Shown piece by piece: positions 50,605-60,449 of a DNA stretch of 64,000 bases (its first letter is position 1; the number at the start of each line of letters is the position of its first letter). Both the position numbers and the translations under genes were made by a program. The notes below the pieces were generated by a model that did no database searches, had not been told where the DNA came from, and saw nothing but the letters and a program-made list of their open reading frames with translations. The stretch spans positions 682,001 to 746,000 of the forward strand of contig NZ_SIZZ01000001.1 in the NCBI RefSeq assembly GCF_004322705.1, read 5' to 3'. The DNA comes from Dyella terrae (GTDB lineage: Bacteria > Pseudomonadota > Gammaproteobacteria > Xanthomonadales > Rhodanobacteraceae).

Positions 50605-51477
50605 GTGAGCAAACCCTTGCGTAAGGTGGTCTTCCCGGTTGCCGGACTGGGTACGCGCTTTCTGCCGGCAACGAAGGTGGTCGCCAAGGAAATGCTTCCG
50701 GTGCTCGACAAGCCGCTCATTCAATACGCCGTCGACGAGGCGGTGGATGCCGGTGCAGACACGCTGGTCTTCGTCACCAATCGATACAAGCACGCCATCG
50801 CCGACTATTTCGACAAGGCGTATGAGCTTGAGGCCAAGCTGCAGGAGAAGGGCAAGGACGAGCTCCTTGCCCTCGTGCAGGGAACGTTGCCGCGTCATGT
50901 CCGCGCCATCTTCGTGACGCAGCCCGAGGCGCTCGGCCTGGGCCATGCCGTGCTGTGTGCCAAGCCCGTGGTCGGTGATGAGCCGTTCGGTGTGGTGCTG
51001 CCTGACGACCTGATCTGGAACAAGGGCAAGGGCGCCCTGCGTCAGATGGCCGAGCTCGCCCAGGCGCAGGACGCCGGCGTGATCGCTGTGGAAGAAGTCC
51101 CGTTGAGCGACACTGACAAGTACGGCATCGTCGATGCGACGCCAGTGGACGAGCGGAGCGCGCAGATCCGGCACATGGTGGAAAAGCCCAAGCCTGCTGA
51201 TGCCCCGTCCAACCTGGCCGTGGTGGGGCGCTACGTGCTTCCGGGTCGGATTTTCGAGTTGCTGGAAAAGACCACGCCGGGCGCGGGTGGTGAGATCCAG
51301 CTGACGGACGCCATCGATGCGCTGCTCAAGGAGCAAGGTAAGGTGCTGGCATACCGGTTCGAGGGCACGCGTTTCGATTGCGGCAACAAGGCGGGGCTGG
51401 TGCGCGCCACCATGCACATGGCGTTGCAGGACCCGAAGCTGGCTCCGACGGTGCGGGAGATCATCGCCTCGCTCTGA
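50605..51477 (+). CDS. galU: UTP-glucose-1-phosphate uridylyltransferase
   Basis: 290 residues from a GTG at 50605, immediately after the previous stop; AGGAGAG is the ribosome site. Motif GLGTRFLPATKVVAKEMLPV with LDKPLIQYAVDEA, then FGVVLPDDLI. It produces UDP-glucose for exopolysaccharide and LPS. Same operon as the CapD-like gene. Followed by a strong terminator. Confidence 0.97.
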   Translation: MSKPLRKVVFPVAGLGTRFLPATKVVAKEMLPVLDKPLIQYAVDEAVDAGADTLVFVTNRYKHAIADYFDKAYELEAKLQEKGKDELLALVQGTLPRHVRAIFVTQPEALGLGHAVLCAKPVVGDEPFGVVLPDDLIWNKGKGALRQMAELAQAQDAGVIAVEEVPLSDTDKYGIVDATPVDERSAQIRHMVEKPKPADAPSNLAVVGRYVLPGRIFELLEKTTPGAGGEIQLTDAIDALLKEQGKVLAYRFEGTRFDCGNKAGLVRATMHMALQDPKLAPTVREIIASL

Positions 51478-51514
51478 CGTCATCAGGACGTTCTGGCTGC
51501 CGGGTCGCACTCAG

Positions 51515-51543
51515 GGCCTCCGCCTACACGCGGAGGCCTTTTT
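51515..51543 (+). terminator. galU terminator
   Basis: 9-bp stem GGCCTCCGC (51515-51523) with GCGGAGGCC (51530-51538), 6-nt loop, then TTTTT. The gap that follows, 51544-51909 (366 bp), contains no gene that I recognise. Confidence 0.92.
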
Positions 51544-51863
51544 CGTTGATACCCCGGGTCCAGCGTCATCAGGCGCGCGGGGACTGCGGTTGTTCCCTTC
51601 GCGCTGGACCGGCGGGCAGCGGATGGGAACGAGGCCATACCCCTGAAGCGGCCTTGGTGCGCGCCTACTGCCAAGCCAGCGTCAACCTGACAGAATCTCT
51701 CCCGCGTCCCGCCATAATCGTGGCGCAGCATGAATGTCGGGGAACAGCATTCAACGCGACGCCTTCCGCACGCCGGAGGGATTCGTGCGGCACATGGCTG
51801 TCTGCGCTGACAGGTTCGGCGCGCTACCAAGCCGGGTGCCATCAAAGCAATCGATCGACCGGC

Positions 51864-51884
51864 CGGCCTTCGGGCCGTTCTTTT
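51864..51884 (+). promoter_or_regulatory. Hairpin with UUCG loop before the alpha-2-macroglobulin gene
   Basis: CGGCC-TTCG-GGCCG (51864-51877) then TTCTTTT. It is terminator-like and lies 26 bp before the ATG at 51910, so it could be a small attenuator. The stem is short, and evidence for regulation is weak. Confidence 0.4.
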
Positions 51885-51909
51885 CAACGGATGATGTACA
51901 GGAAGCACC

Positions 51910-54900
51910 ATGGATTTGCTTCGGTTCTTGTTGATGCTGCCCGTGCGACTGGTACGCGGCGCGTTGTGGCTTTTAGGTCTCTTGCTGCGCCCGCTGTTCG
52001 GCGGACTGTCGTGGACTGCGCCGGCCTGGATGCCGGCCTCGGCCACGTTTGTACGACAGAGGCCCTTGCGCGCCGCCGGCATGCTCGCCGGCGCCCTTGT
52101 GCTGGCCGCGTCTGGCTGGTTCGGCTGGAACTGGTACCAGCATCGTCCGCGCCCGCCCGAGCCTGAACGCATCACGGCATCGGTGCAGGTTCCGGAAATC
52201 ACCGATTACACGCACTCTCCCGTCGTCATCCATTCGCTCCGCGTCGATTTTTCCGGATCGGCGGCGCCGATCGAACGCGTTGGCAAGCCCGTGACTGAGG
52301 GCATCGTCATGGAGCCGGCGCTAAAGGGTGCCTGGACATGGACGGATGACCACACGCTCCAGTTCGTCCCTGCGGATGACTGGCCTGTTGGCCGGCACGT
52401 CAATGTCCGGTTTGACGTGCGCAGGGTGTTTGCCTCCCATGTCCTCATGGCGGATGACAGCTTCAGCTTCGATCTTGCCCCCTTCAAGGCAAGTTTCGGC
52501 ACGGGCGAGTTCTATCAGGACCCGCAGGACGCGACGGCCAGGAAGACGATCCAGCCGGTCGACTTCAACTATCCGGTTGATCCGGCGCAGTTCGAAAAGC
52601 GCATCGGCATCAAGCTGAAGTCACGTGGCAAGGGTGAGGAGCCGCTGAAGTTCACCGTCACCTACGACCAGTTCAAGCTGCATGCCTGGATTCACTCCCA
52701 GCCACTGGCGCTTCCCAGCGAAAGCGGCGCCGTCCTGTACTCGCTGGACAAGGGGATAAGCAGCTCCCGCGGCGGCGATGCCACGACCGATCGGCTGGAC
52801 ACCAGTATCGCGGTGCCCGGTTTGTACAGCCTTGCCATCAACCAGATCAGTCCGACGCTGGTGGACAACGAGCGTTACGAGCCTGAGCAAGTGCTGCTAG
52901 TCGAGAGCAGTGGCACGGTGCGCGGCACGGCGCTCGCCGGTCTGGTCAAGGCCTGGGTGCTACCGCGCTATCGCACGGACATCAAGCACAAGGACGGTGA
53001 CCCGGACTATCGCTGGAGCGCCGGGACGGTCAGTGAGGCTACGCTGCGTCAGGCCACGCCGCTCAACCTGGAGCTGGTGCCGACCGAGAACGACTTCGAA
53101 GCACTTCAGAGTTTCCGCTTTCACGCGGAGCCGGGACAGCAGGTCTACGTTCGCGTCGACAAGGGCCTGACCTCCTTTGGCGGCTACATCCTGGGCGAAG
53201 CGGTCGGCCAGGTGGTGAAGGTGCCCGATTACCCGAAGCTGCTTCGCTTCATGGCCGATGGCTCATTGCTCTCGCTCAATGGCAGCAAGCGATTGTCAGT
53301 CGTCTCGCGCAATCTGCCAGGGATGCGCGTCGATGTCGGTCGCGTCCTTCCGGACCAGCTGCAGCATCTGGTGGCGTTCAACGAAGGGAGTTATGCGCGC
53401 CCTTCAATGCACTACGCGTTTAGCGAGGATCACATCGTTGAACGCATGGAAATCAAGCGGTCCTTCCCGCCGGGCGATCCCGGCAAGGCGCGCTACGAAG
53501 GCGTCGACCTGGGGCAGTACCTCAAGGATGGCAAGCGCGGCATCTTCATGCTTCGCGTAACAAGCTATGACGCCGACGCCGAGCGCAAGAAGGAGGAGGC
53601 GGCCCAGGCGAGGGCCTCCGAGCCACAGGCCGCACCGCGCGCTGACGGGGACTACGCCAGTGACGACGATCGTGGTGATTCGCAGGACTATGCATCCTCG
53701 CGTGGTCCGAACGACACCCGCCTGGTCGTGGTCACCGATCTGGGCATGCTGGTAAAGCGGGCGGTCGATGGCGCCCAGGATGTTTTCGTCCAGTCGATCC
53801 GCAATGGCCAGCCCGTAAGCGGTGCCGAAGTGTCCGTGCTCGCCGTGAATGGTCAGCCGCTCTATCGCGAGATCACAGGAGCCGACGGTGTCGTGCATTT
53901 CCCGAGCCTGAAGGGGCTGGATCGAGAAAAGCGGCCCACGTTGTACGTCGTCCGCAAGGGCGACGACCTGTCGTTCCTGCCGATCGGAAGCTACGACCGG
54001 CAACTCGATTTTTCACGCTTCGATATCGGCGGCGAACGCAATGCGACCAACCAGGGCCAGTTGTCCGGCTACCTGTTCTCGGATCGCGGCATCTATCGCC
54101 CGGGCGATCTCTTTCATGTGGGCATGATTGTCCGCGCCGCGAGCTGGACGCGTAGTGTGGCCGGTGTGCCGCTGCAGGCCGAGATTGTCGATCCACGCGG
54201 TGTCACGGTGAAGCAGGTTCCGGTCAGCATGGATGGCTCGGGATTTGCCGAGCTGGCCTACGCGCCCGCCGAGACAGCCCCCACCGGCACATGGACGGTC
54301 AACCTCTATATCGTGCGCGAAGGCAAATCCGGCGCGCAGATCGGCAGCACCACGCTGCAAGTCAAAGAGTTTTTGCCGGACCGCATGAAAGTCAGTGCCA
54401 AGCTCTCGCAACAGGTTCCGGAAGGATGGGTGAAGCCTGACGGGCTCAAGGGCATCATCGATGCGCAGAATCTCTTCGGTACACCGGCGGCTGACCGGCG
54501 CGTGGAGGCGTCGCTGACGCTGCGCCCGGCATGGCCCGCTTTCCGCAGCTGGCCCGACTACCATTTCTATGACGCTCGCCGAGCCAAGGAAGGCTTCGAG
54601 GAAACGCTGCAGGATGGCAAGACCGACGCCAAGGGACACGCCGAGTTCGACCTTGATCTGAAAAAGTACGCGAACGCGACTTACCAGCTCTATTTCCTGG
54701 CGAAGGCGCACGAACCCGACGGCGGTCGCTCGGTCGCAGCGGCCGCGCAGACCCTCGTATCCAGTAACGATTGGCTGGTGGGCTATCGCGCACAGGACAA
54801 CCTCAGCTACGTGACGCGCAATGCGCCGCGCGCGGTTCATCTGGTGGCCATCGATCCGCAGGCGAAGGCCATGGCCCTGCAAGGGCTGCGTGCACGGTTG

Positions 54901-57900
54901 ATTGAGCGCCGCTACATCTCCGTGCTGACAAAGCAGGATTCGGGCGTCTACAAGTACCAGTCCAAGCTCAAGGAGATTCCGGTCAAGGAAGACGCGCTCG
55001 CGCTCCCGGCGACGGGACTGAATTACACGTTGCCCACGGACAAGCCGGGCAACTACGCGCTGGTTATCGTGCGAGGAAGCGATGGTGTCGAGGTCAACCG
55101 GGTGGACTACTCGGTCGCCGGTGCGGCCAATGTGTCGCGATCGCTCGACCGCAACGCGGAGCTGCAGCTGAATCTGGACAAGCAGGACTACGCACCGGGC
55201 GAGACTATCGCCATTGCCATTCGTGCGCCGTACGCCGGCAACGGCCTGATCACGATCGAGCGCGACAAGGTTTACGCGCATGTCTGGTTCCACGCCGACA
55301 CCACCAGTTCGGTGCAGCACATCACCGTGCCTTCGGATTTCGAGGGCAATGGCTACATCAATGTGCAGTACGTGAGGGATCCCTCCTCGGACGAGATTTT
55401 CATGAGTCCGCTGAGTTATGGCGTGGTCCCGTTCTCGGTCAATCTGGATGCGCGCCGCAACGAGGTAAAGGTGGAATCACCGGCGCTGGTCAAGCCCGGC
55501 CAGGCCGTCACGTTCAAGCTCACCTCGGCGCAACCGGCCCGAGCCGTCGTCTTTGCCGTCGACGAGGGCATTCTCCAGGTGGCGCGCTACAAGCTTGGCG
55601 ATCCGCTGAAGTTCTTCTTCCGCAAGCGCATGCTCGAAGTGAACACCTCGCAGATCCTGGATCTGATCCTGCCGGAGTTCGAAAAGCTCATGAGCATGGC
55701 GGCCCCTGGCGGCGACGCGGATGCGGCCATCAGTCGCCAGCTCAATCCCTTCAAGCGCAAGCGTGACATTCCCGTTGCTTTCTGGTCAGGCATTGTCGAC
55801 GTCAACGGCGAGAAGGAACTCAGTTACACGGTGCCGGATTACTTCAACGGCAAGCTGCGCGTGATGGCGGTGACCGTATCGGCAGATCGTGTGGGCACCT
55901 TCGAAGGTGCCACCACCGTCCGTGGAGACTTCGTCCTTTCACCCAACGTGCCAACCACGCTCGCGCCGGGCGATGAGGCGGACATCAGCGTCGGCGTGGC
56001 GAACAACCTGACCGGCCTTGGCGGCAAGGAAGTGCCCGTCGCCGTGAGCCTGAAGGTGGGCCCCCAGTTGCAGGTCGTCGGCAAGCCAACCCAGAGCATC
56101 AACCTGGGCGAGATGCGCGAAGGCGTTGCTGTGTTCCGCGTGCGGGCCACTGACCAGCTCGGATCAGGCAATCTGAGTTTCACGGCCGGGTATGGCGACA
56201 AGTCAGCCAGGCAGTCGGTTGATCTGTCCGTGCGGCCGGCGACGGCGTATCGAACGCAGCTTCACTATGGACTGGTCGCACCAGGCAGCAAGGTGGATGT
56301 GCCCGATCTGCGCAAGATGCACGACGCCTACGCCTCCCGCGCCGCGTCGTTCTCGACTTTGCCCGTCGTGCTGGCTCAGGGACTAAGCAGCTATCTGATC
56401 AATTATCCGAACTACTGCAGTGAGCAGATCATCAGTTCGGCCATGCCGCTGTTGATTCTGCCGAAGTGGCCTGTCGTGCCAGTGTTCGCGCATACGCTCG
56501 ATCCGGCAACCAGGGACAAGAAGATCAGCAATGACGAGGCGCTGGCGCGCTTCCTCGATGTACTGCACACGCGACAGAACAGTGAGGGCGGCTTCGGTTT
56601 CTGGGTTGCCACACCCGACGCCGATCCGTTCGTGTCGACCTATGCCATGAACTTCCTGATCGAAGCGCGTGACAGGGGCATCTCGGTGCCGGCGGACATG
56701 TTCGATGCCGGCAATGCCTACCTGCGAAAACTGGCGGGTGATGATGATCTGGATGGGCTGCCCATGTTGAGGCAGCGTGCCTATGCCATTTACCTGCTCA
56801 CGCGCCAGGGACAGGTCACCACGAACGCGTTGGCAGCGGTGCAACGCCGGCTTGAGCAGGATGATGCAGACACCTGGAAGCACGATTTGGCGGCCGTCTG
56901 GATGGCGGCGTCGTACCAGTTGCTGAAGCAGGAAAAACAGGCCAACGCCTTGATCGCAGGTCCACTGAAGGATCTGGCGCGAAGCAAGAACGATGAGCGT
57001 CTTGAGTACGACTATTTCGACGACGCCCTGATCAGGGACGCCACGACGCTTTACATCCTTGGCAAGCACTTCCCCGACCGTGCGCGGGCAGTGCCTGCCA
57101 AGGCCTGGGAACGTATCGCCTGGGATGTCGGCCACGAGTGGTACAACACCTTGTCTTCTTCGATGTTGCTGCTGGCGCTGGACAGCTACGCCCATGACAA
57201 CGTCGGCGACCTGAGCAAACTGCGCGTGGACGCCGTCGGTGCAGACGGTGGCGTGCAATCGATCGGTACGGTTGAGGGCAACCTGTTGCTTTCGGGTTCC
57301 TGGTCGTCCGCGGCGCGCCGGTTGCGCTACACGAATGGCGGGGAGGTTTCTGCCTGGTATCTCTCGACGGAAGGCGGTTACGACCGGGATGTGCCGAACA
57401 AGGCTGTCGCCGAAGGCCTCGAAATCGTGCGCGAGTACACCGATGCCAAGGGGAAGGCATTGGGTGACATCACAGTCGGCCAGGAAATCGACGTCCATGT
57501 GAAGATCCGCGCCACAACCAGCGATGGTCTGGACAACGTGGCGATCGTCGACCTGCTTCCCGGTGGCTTCGAAGCCGTGGTCCAGCCGCCGCCGGCCGTT
57601 ACGGACCAGCAGGAGCAAGGTGAAAGTGACGAAGGTGGTGACAGCGAGGTCAAGGCCAGTGCCTGGCGCTCGCCGATCGGCTTGTCCAGCTCCACCTGGT
57701 CGCCCGAGTACGCGGATATACGCGAGGATCGCGTGGTCATCTACGGTCGCGCCACGGCCGATGTGCGGGAGTTCGTCTACCGGATCAAAGCCACCAACGC
57801 CGGCAAGTTCAAGGTGCCGCCGGCCTACGGCGAGTCCATGTACAACCGCGAAGTTCAGGCGCGCACCACCGGTGGCGCGGTGCTCAACGTCGTCAGCAAA

Positions 57901-57906
57901 CCCTGA
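51910..57906 (+). CDS. yfhM: Bacterial alpha-2-macroglobulin family protein (YfhM/ECAM type)
   Basis: 1998 residues, longer than E. coli YfhM (about 1650). N-terminal membrane anchor (RAAGMLAGALVLAASGWFGW, about residues 54-73), then many macroglobulin beta domains; a low-complexity acidic insert at about 560-600 (ERKKEEAAQARASEP..DGDYASDDDRGD). The thioester motif NYPNYCSEQ is present with C1503 and Q1506. In this family the thioester traps attacking proteases, guarding the periplasm. It is followed by pbpC, the standard partner, after 49 bp. Ribosome site AGGAAG. Long minus-strand frames over it are shadows. Confidence 0.95.
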   Translation: MDLLRFLLMLPVRLVRGALWLLGLLLRPLFGGLSWTAPAWMPASATFVRQRPLRAAGMLAGALVLAASGWFGWNWYQHRPRPPEPERITASVQVPEITDYTHSPVVIHSLRVDFSGSAAPIERVGKPVTEGIVMEPALKGAWTWTDDHTLQFVPADDWPVGRHVNVRFDVRRVFASHVLMADDSFSFDLAPFKASFGTGEFYQDPQDATARKTIQPVDFNYPVDPAQFEKRIGIKLKSRGKGEEPLKFTVTYDQFKLHAWIHSQPLALPSESGAVLYSLDKGISSSRGGDATTDRLDTSIAVPGLYSLAINQISPTLVDNERYEPEQVLLVESSGTVRGTALAGLVKAWVLPRYRTDIKHKDGDPDYRWSAGTVSEATLRQATPLNLELVPTENDFEALQSFRFHAEPGQQVYVRVDKGLTSFGGYILGEAVGQVVKVPDYPKLLRFMADGSLLSLNGSKRLSVVSRNLPGMRVDVGRVLPDQLQHLVAFNEGSYARPSMHYAFSEDHIVERMEIKRSFPPGDPGKARYEGVDLGQYLKDGKRGIFMLRVTSYDADAERKKEEAAQARASEPQAAPRADGDYASDDDRGDSQDYASSRGPNDTRLVVVTDLGMLVKRAVDGAQDVFVQSIRNGQPVSGAEVSVLAVNGQPLYREITGADGVVHFPSLKGLDREKRPTLYVVRKGDDLSFLPIGSYDRQLDFSRFDIGGERNATNQGQLSGYLFSDRGIYRPGDLFHVGMIVRAASWTRSVAGVPLQAEIVDPRGVTVKQVPVSMDGSGFAELAYAPAETAPTGTWTVNLYIVREGKSGAQIGSTTLQVKEFLPDRMKVSAKLSQQVPEGWVKPDGLKGIIDAQNLFGTPAADRRVEASLTLRPAWPAFRSWPDYHFYDARRAKEGFEETLQDGKTDAKGHAEFDLDLKKYANATYQLYFLAKAHEPDGGRSVAAAAQTLVSSNDWLVGYRAQDNLSYVTRNAPRAVHLVAIDPQAKAMALQGLRARLIERRYISVLTKQDSGVYKYQSKLKEIPVKEDALALPATGLNYTLPTDKPGNYALVIVRGSDGVEVNRVDYSVAGAANVSRSLDRNAELQLNLDKQDYAPGETIAIAIRAPYAGNGLITIERDKVYAHVWFHADTTSSVQHITVPSDFEGNGYINVQYVRDPSSDEIFMSPLSYGVVPFSVNLDARRNEVKVESPALVKPGQAVTFKLTSAQPARAVVFAVDEGILQVARYKLGDPLKFFFRKRMLEVNTSQILDLILPEFEKLMSMAAPGGDADAAISRQLNPFKRKRDIPVAFWSGIVDVNGEKELSYTVPDYFNGKLRVMAVTVSADRVGTFEGATTVRGDFVLSPNVPTTLAPGDEADISVGVANNLTGLGGKEVPVAVSLKVGPQLQVVGKPTQSINLGEMREGVAVFRVRATDQLGSGNLSFTAGYGDKSARQSVDLSVRPATAYRTQLHYGLVAPGSKVDVPDLRKMHDAYASRAASFSTLPVVLAQGLSSYLINYPNYCSEQIISSAMPLLILPKWPVVPVFAHTLDPATRDKKISNDEALARFLDVLHTRQNSEGGFGFWVATPDADPFVSTYAMNFLIEARDRGISVPADMFDAGNAYLRKLAGDDDLDGLPMLRQRAYAIYLLTRQGQVTTNALAAVQRRLEQDDADTWKHDLAAVWMAASYQLLKQEKQANALIAGPLKDLARSKNDERLEYDYFDDALIRDATTLYILGKHFPDRARAVPAKAWERIAWDVGHEWYNTLSSSMLLLALDSYAHDNVGDLSKLRVDAVGADGGVQSIGTVEGNLLLSGSWSSAARRLRYTNGGEVSAWYLSTEGGYDRDVPNKAVAEGLEIVREYTDAKGKALGDITVGQEIDVHVKIRATTSDGLDNVAIVDLLPGGFEAVVQPPPAVTDQQEQGESDEGGDSEVKASAWRSPIGLSSSTWSPEYADIREDRVVIYGRATADVREFVYRIKATNAGKFKVPPAYGESMYNREVQARTTGGAVLNVVSKP

Positions 57907-57917
57907 GGAATGACCCG

Positions 57918-57942
57918 CCCGCTTCCGCATGACGGGAGCGGG
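57918..57942 (+). promoter_or_regulatory. Intercistronic hairpin between A2M and pbpC genes
   Basis: 10-bp stem CCCGCTTCCG (57918-57927) with CGGGAGCGGG (57933-57942), loop CATGA, one G-U. There is no T-run. Probably an RNA stabiliser or partial terminator that adjusts pbpC expression. It also hides the in-frame ATG at 57929, which supports the later start at 57956. Confidence 0.55.
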
Positions 57943-57955
57943 CAGGGCGACAGCC

Positions 57956-60352
57956 ATGACCGATCGACACGCCAAGTGGAAACGCATCGCGCAGTTCGCG
58001 AAGCGCTGGCAGAACGTACTTATGGCGTGTCTGTTACTTGTCCTCGTTGCCGTCGGCTGCCGGCTCTGGCCCCATCGTCCCCTGCAAGCGTGGCTGCCGT
58101 CATCGACAGCGGTGTATGACGCCAGGGGGCGACTGATGCGGTTGACCCTGGCATCCGATGATCGCTACCGACTGTGGGTGCCTTTGTCCGATATGTCGCC
58201 TCAAATGGTGGAGGCGGTTCAGCTGCATGAGGATCGCTGGTTTCGCTGGCATCCGGGATTCAATCCTTTCGGACTGGTGCGCGGTGCCTGGGTGACCTAC
58301 GTGCGCCATGGTGACCCCCAGGGTGGTTCGACGCTCACGATGCAGCTTGCACGGCTGCTATGGCGATTGAATACGCGAACACCGGGCGGCAAGCTCGTGC
58401 AGATTGCGCGAGCGATGCAACTGGAGCTCTTCTACTCCAAGCGCGACATCCTGGAGGCGTATCTGAACTACGCGCCGTACGGACGCAATGTCGAAGGTGT
58501 CGCCGCCGCCAGCCTCATCTATTTCGATCACCAGCCTGCATCGCTCAGTCTTCCCGAAGCATTGACGCTGGCGGTCGTGCCTCAGGATCCAACACGTCGC
58601 CTGCGCGCCCTGCCGGGTGCTGATGCGCCCACGGGCATCATCAACAAGGCGTTGGCCAGTTCACGCGATCGCCTGTATGCCCGATGGATTCACCAACATC
58701 CACAGGATGAACGTCTGCGGCCGCTGTTCGCGTTGCCACTGAATCTTCGCCTGCCCGGCCAGCTTCCTTTCGAAGCTCCGCATGCGGTCGAGCAGGAACT
58801 GGCAGCGCGCAGTCGCTTGGGTGCCCCCCTGGATAGTCGCGTCCATACCACCATCGATCTCGACTTGCAGCACGTGCTGGAGCGGCAGATCGGGCGATAC
58901 ATCGAGCGCAATGATGCGCGCGGCATTCGTAACGCGGCTGCCATTCTGGTCGATACGCGCGACCTGTCTGTTCGCGCCATGGTCGGTTCGGCCGGCTATG
59001 GCAACGCGGCGATTCAGGGGCAGGTCAATGGCACGCTCGCCAAGCGCTCGCCCGGTTCGACGCTGAAGCCATTCATCTATGCGCTGGGATTCGACCAGGG
59101 CGTCCTGCATCCGCAGACGGTGTTACGCGATGTGCCGACGTCCTTCGGCCCCTATGCCCCGGAAAATTTCGACGGCCATTTCCTGGGTCCGGTCACCGCG
59201 ACGGAAGCGCTGATTCGAAGTCGCAATATCCCGGCGGTATGGGTTGCCGCACAACTGAAGTCACCTGACTTTTACCAGTTCCTGCGCGATGCGGGCATCA
59301 GTCGCATGGCCAGCGAACAGCACTACGGGCTGGCTTTGGTGCTTGGTGGAGGCGAAGTCACCATGCAAGAGCTGGCGGGCCTGTACGCCATGTTGGCCAA
59401 CCGTGGTGAACTCAAGCCATTGCGTCTGGATGCTAGCGATCCACAAGGCGCGGGTACGCGCATGCTTAGCGACGAAGCCAGTTTCATGGTGATGGACATG
59501 CTCAGGCAGAATCCCCGCCCGGACGAGACCTTTGGCGCGCAACCGGGGCGATTGCCGGTGTACTGGAAAACCGGGACGTCCTGGGGCTTTCGCGATGCCT
59601 GGACGGCCGGGAGCTTTGGTCCTTACGTGCTGGTGGTGTGGATCGGGAACTTCGATGGCTCTGGCAATCCCGCTTTTGTCGGCGTCGAGGCCGCGGCGCC
59701 GTTGTTCTTTCAGATCGTGGATGCCATGCGCGCCCAGGACGCGCGCATGACCGAACCTGTAAGGCACATGCCTGGCAACCTCAGGCGCGTCGAGATCTGC
59801 CTCGCCAGCGGTGACCTGCCCAACGAGTGGTGCCCGCAGCGGGGCAAGACCTGGTTCATTCCCGGTAAGTCGCCCATACGCGTAAGCCAGGTCCATCGGG
59901 CCCTGGTTATGGATGACGCCACGGGGAAGCCCGCCTGCCCACCCCTGGAAGGCAAGCGGACTCACCTGGAGGTGTACGAGTTCTGGCCGTCCGAGCTCCA
60001 GCAGGTCTTTATTCAGGCGGGCATGCCACGGCGCGTGCCTCCGCGTAACGACGACTGCGTGCAAAGCGGCATCGCGGTGGGAGATCCCCCGCGAATGACC
60101 TCGCCGTTGCGCGGCAGCATTTATGCGCTGCGTCTGAGGGACGATGACAGTCGTCGTATCGCACTGACAGCCGATGCCGATGCTGCGGTGCGAAATCTCT
60201 ATTGGTTCGTGAACGATGCCTACGTCGGTTCGAGTGCACCCGGACAGCCCCTGTTCTGGGAACCGCCTTCGCCGGGCAACTACGACGTTCGCGTCGTCGA
60301 TGATCGTGGCATGAGCGATCATCGTGGGCTGGGCGTCACGCGTGTTGAATGA
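57956..60352 (+). CDS. pbpC: Penicillin-binding protein 1C
   Basis: 798 residues from the ATG at 57956. One N-terminal membrane segment (VLMACLLLVLVAVGCRLW), a transglycosylase domain with catalytic E92 (QLHEDRWFRWHPGF) and GGSTLTMQLARL, and a transpeptidase domain with S368-T-L-K371 (SPGSTLKPF), SRN and KTGTS. The C-terminus is a BiPBP_C beta domain (YWFVNDAYVGSSAPGQPLFW). It polymerises or repairs peptidoglycan and is genetically linked to bacterial A2M. Confidence 0.96.
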   Translation: MTDRHAKWKRIAQFAKRWQNVLMACLLLVLVAVGCRLWPHRPLQAWLPSSTAVYDARGRLMRLTLASDDRYRLWVPLSDMSPQMVEAVQLHEDRWFRWHPGFNPFGLVRGAWVTYVRHGDPQGGSTLTMQLARLLWRLNTRTPGGKLVQIARAMQLELFYSKRDILEAYLNYAPYGRNVEGVAAASLIYFDHQPASLSLPEALTLAVVPQDPTRRLRALPGADAPTGIINKALASSRDRLYARWIHQHPQDERLRPLFALPLNLRLPGQLPFEAPHAVEQELAARSRLGAPLDSRVHTTIDLDLQHVLERQIGRYIERNDARGIRNAAAILVDTRDLSVRAMVGSAGYGNAAIQGQVNGTLAKRSPGSTLKPFIYALGFDQGVLHPQTVLRDVPTSFGPYAPENFDGHFLGPVTATEALIRSRNIPAVWVAAQLKSPDFYQFLRDAGISRMASEQHYGLALVLGGGEVTMQELAGLYAMLANRGELKPLRLDASDPQGAGTRMLSDEASFMVMDMLRQNPRPDETFGAQPGRLPVYWKTGTSWGFRDAWTAGSFGPYVLVVWIGNFDGSGNPAFVGVEAAAPLFFQIVDAMRAQDARMTEPVRHMPGNLRRVEICLASGDLPNEWCPQRGKTWFIPGKSPIRVSQVHRALVMDDATGKPACPPLEGKRTHLEVYEFWPSELQQVFIQAGMPRRVPPRNDDCVQSGIAVGDPPRMTSPLRGSIYALRLRDDDSRRIALTADADAAVRNLYWFVNDAYVGSSAPGQPLFWEPPSPGNYDVRVVDDRGMSDHRGLGVTRVE

Positions 60353-60449
60353 ACACGAACCTCTAAGTTGACCCGGGCCTTCCGGCAGGGGCGGCGACGC
60401 AAGGCTGGGCTATGCTTCGAATCATGTCCTCGCTCATCTCCCTGTGCCG

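Noticed and set aside
56383-57987. 534-residue minus-strand open frame
   Set aside because: Antisense to the C-terminal part of the alpha-2-macroglobulin gene, no motif.
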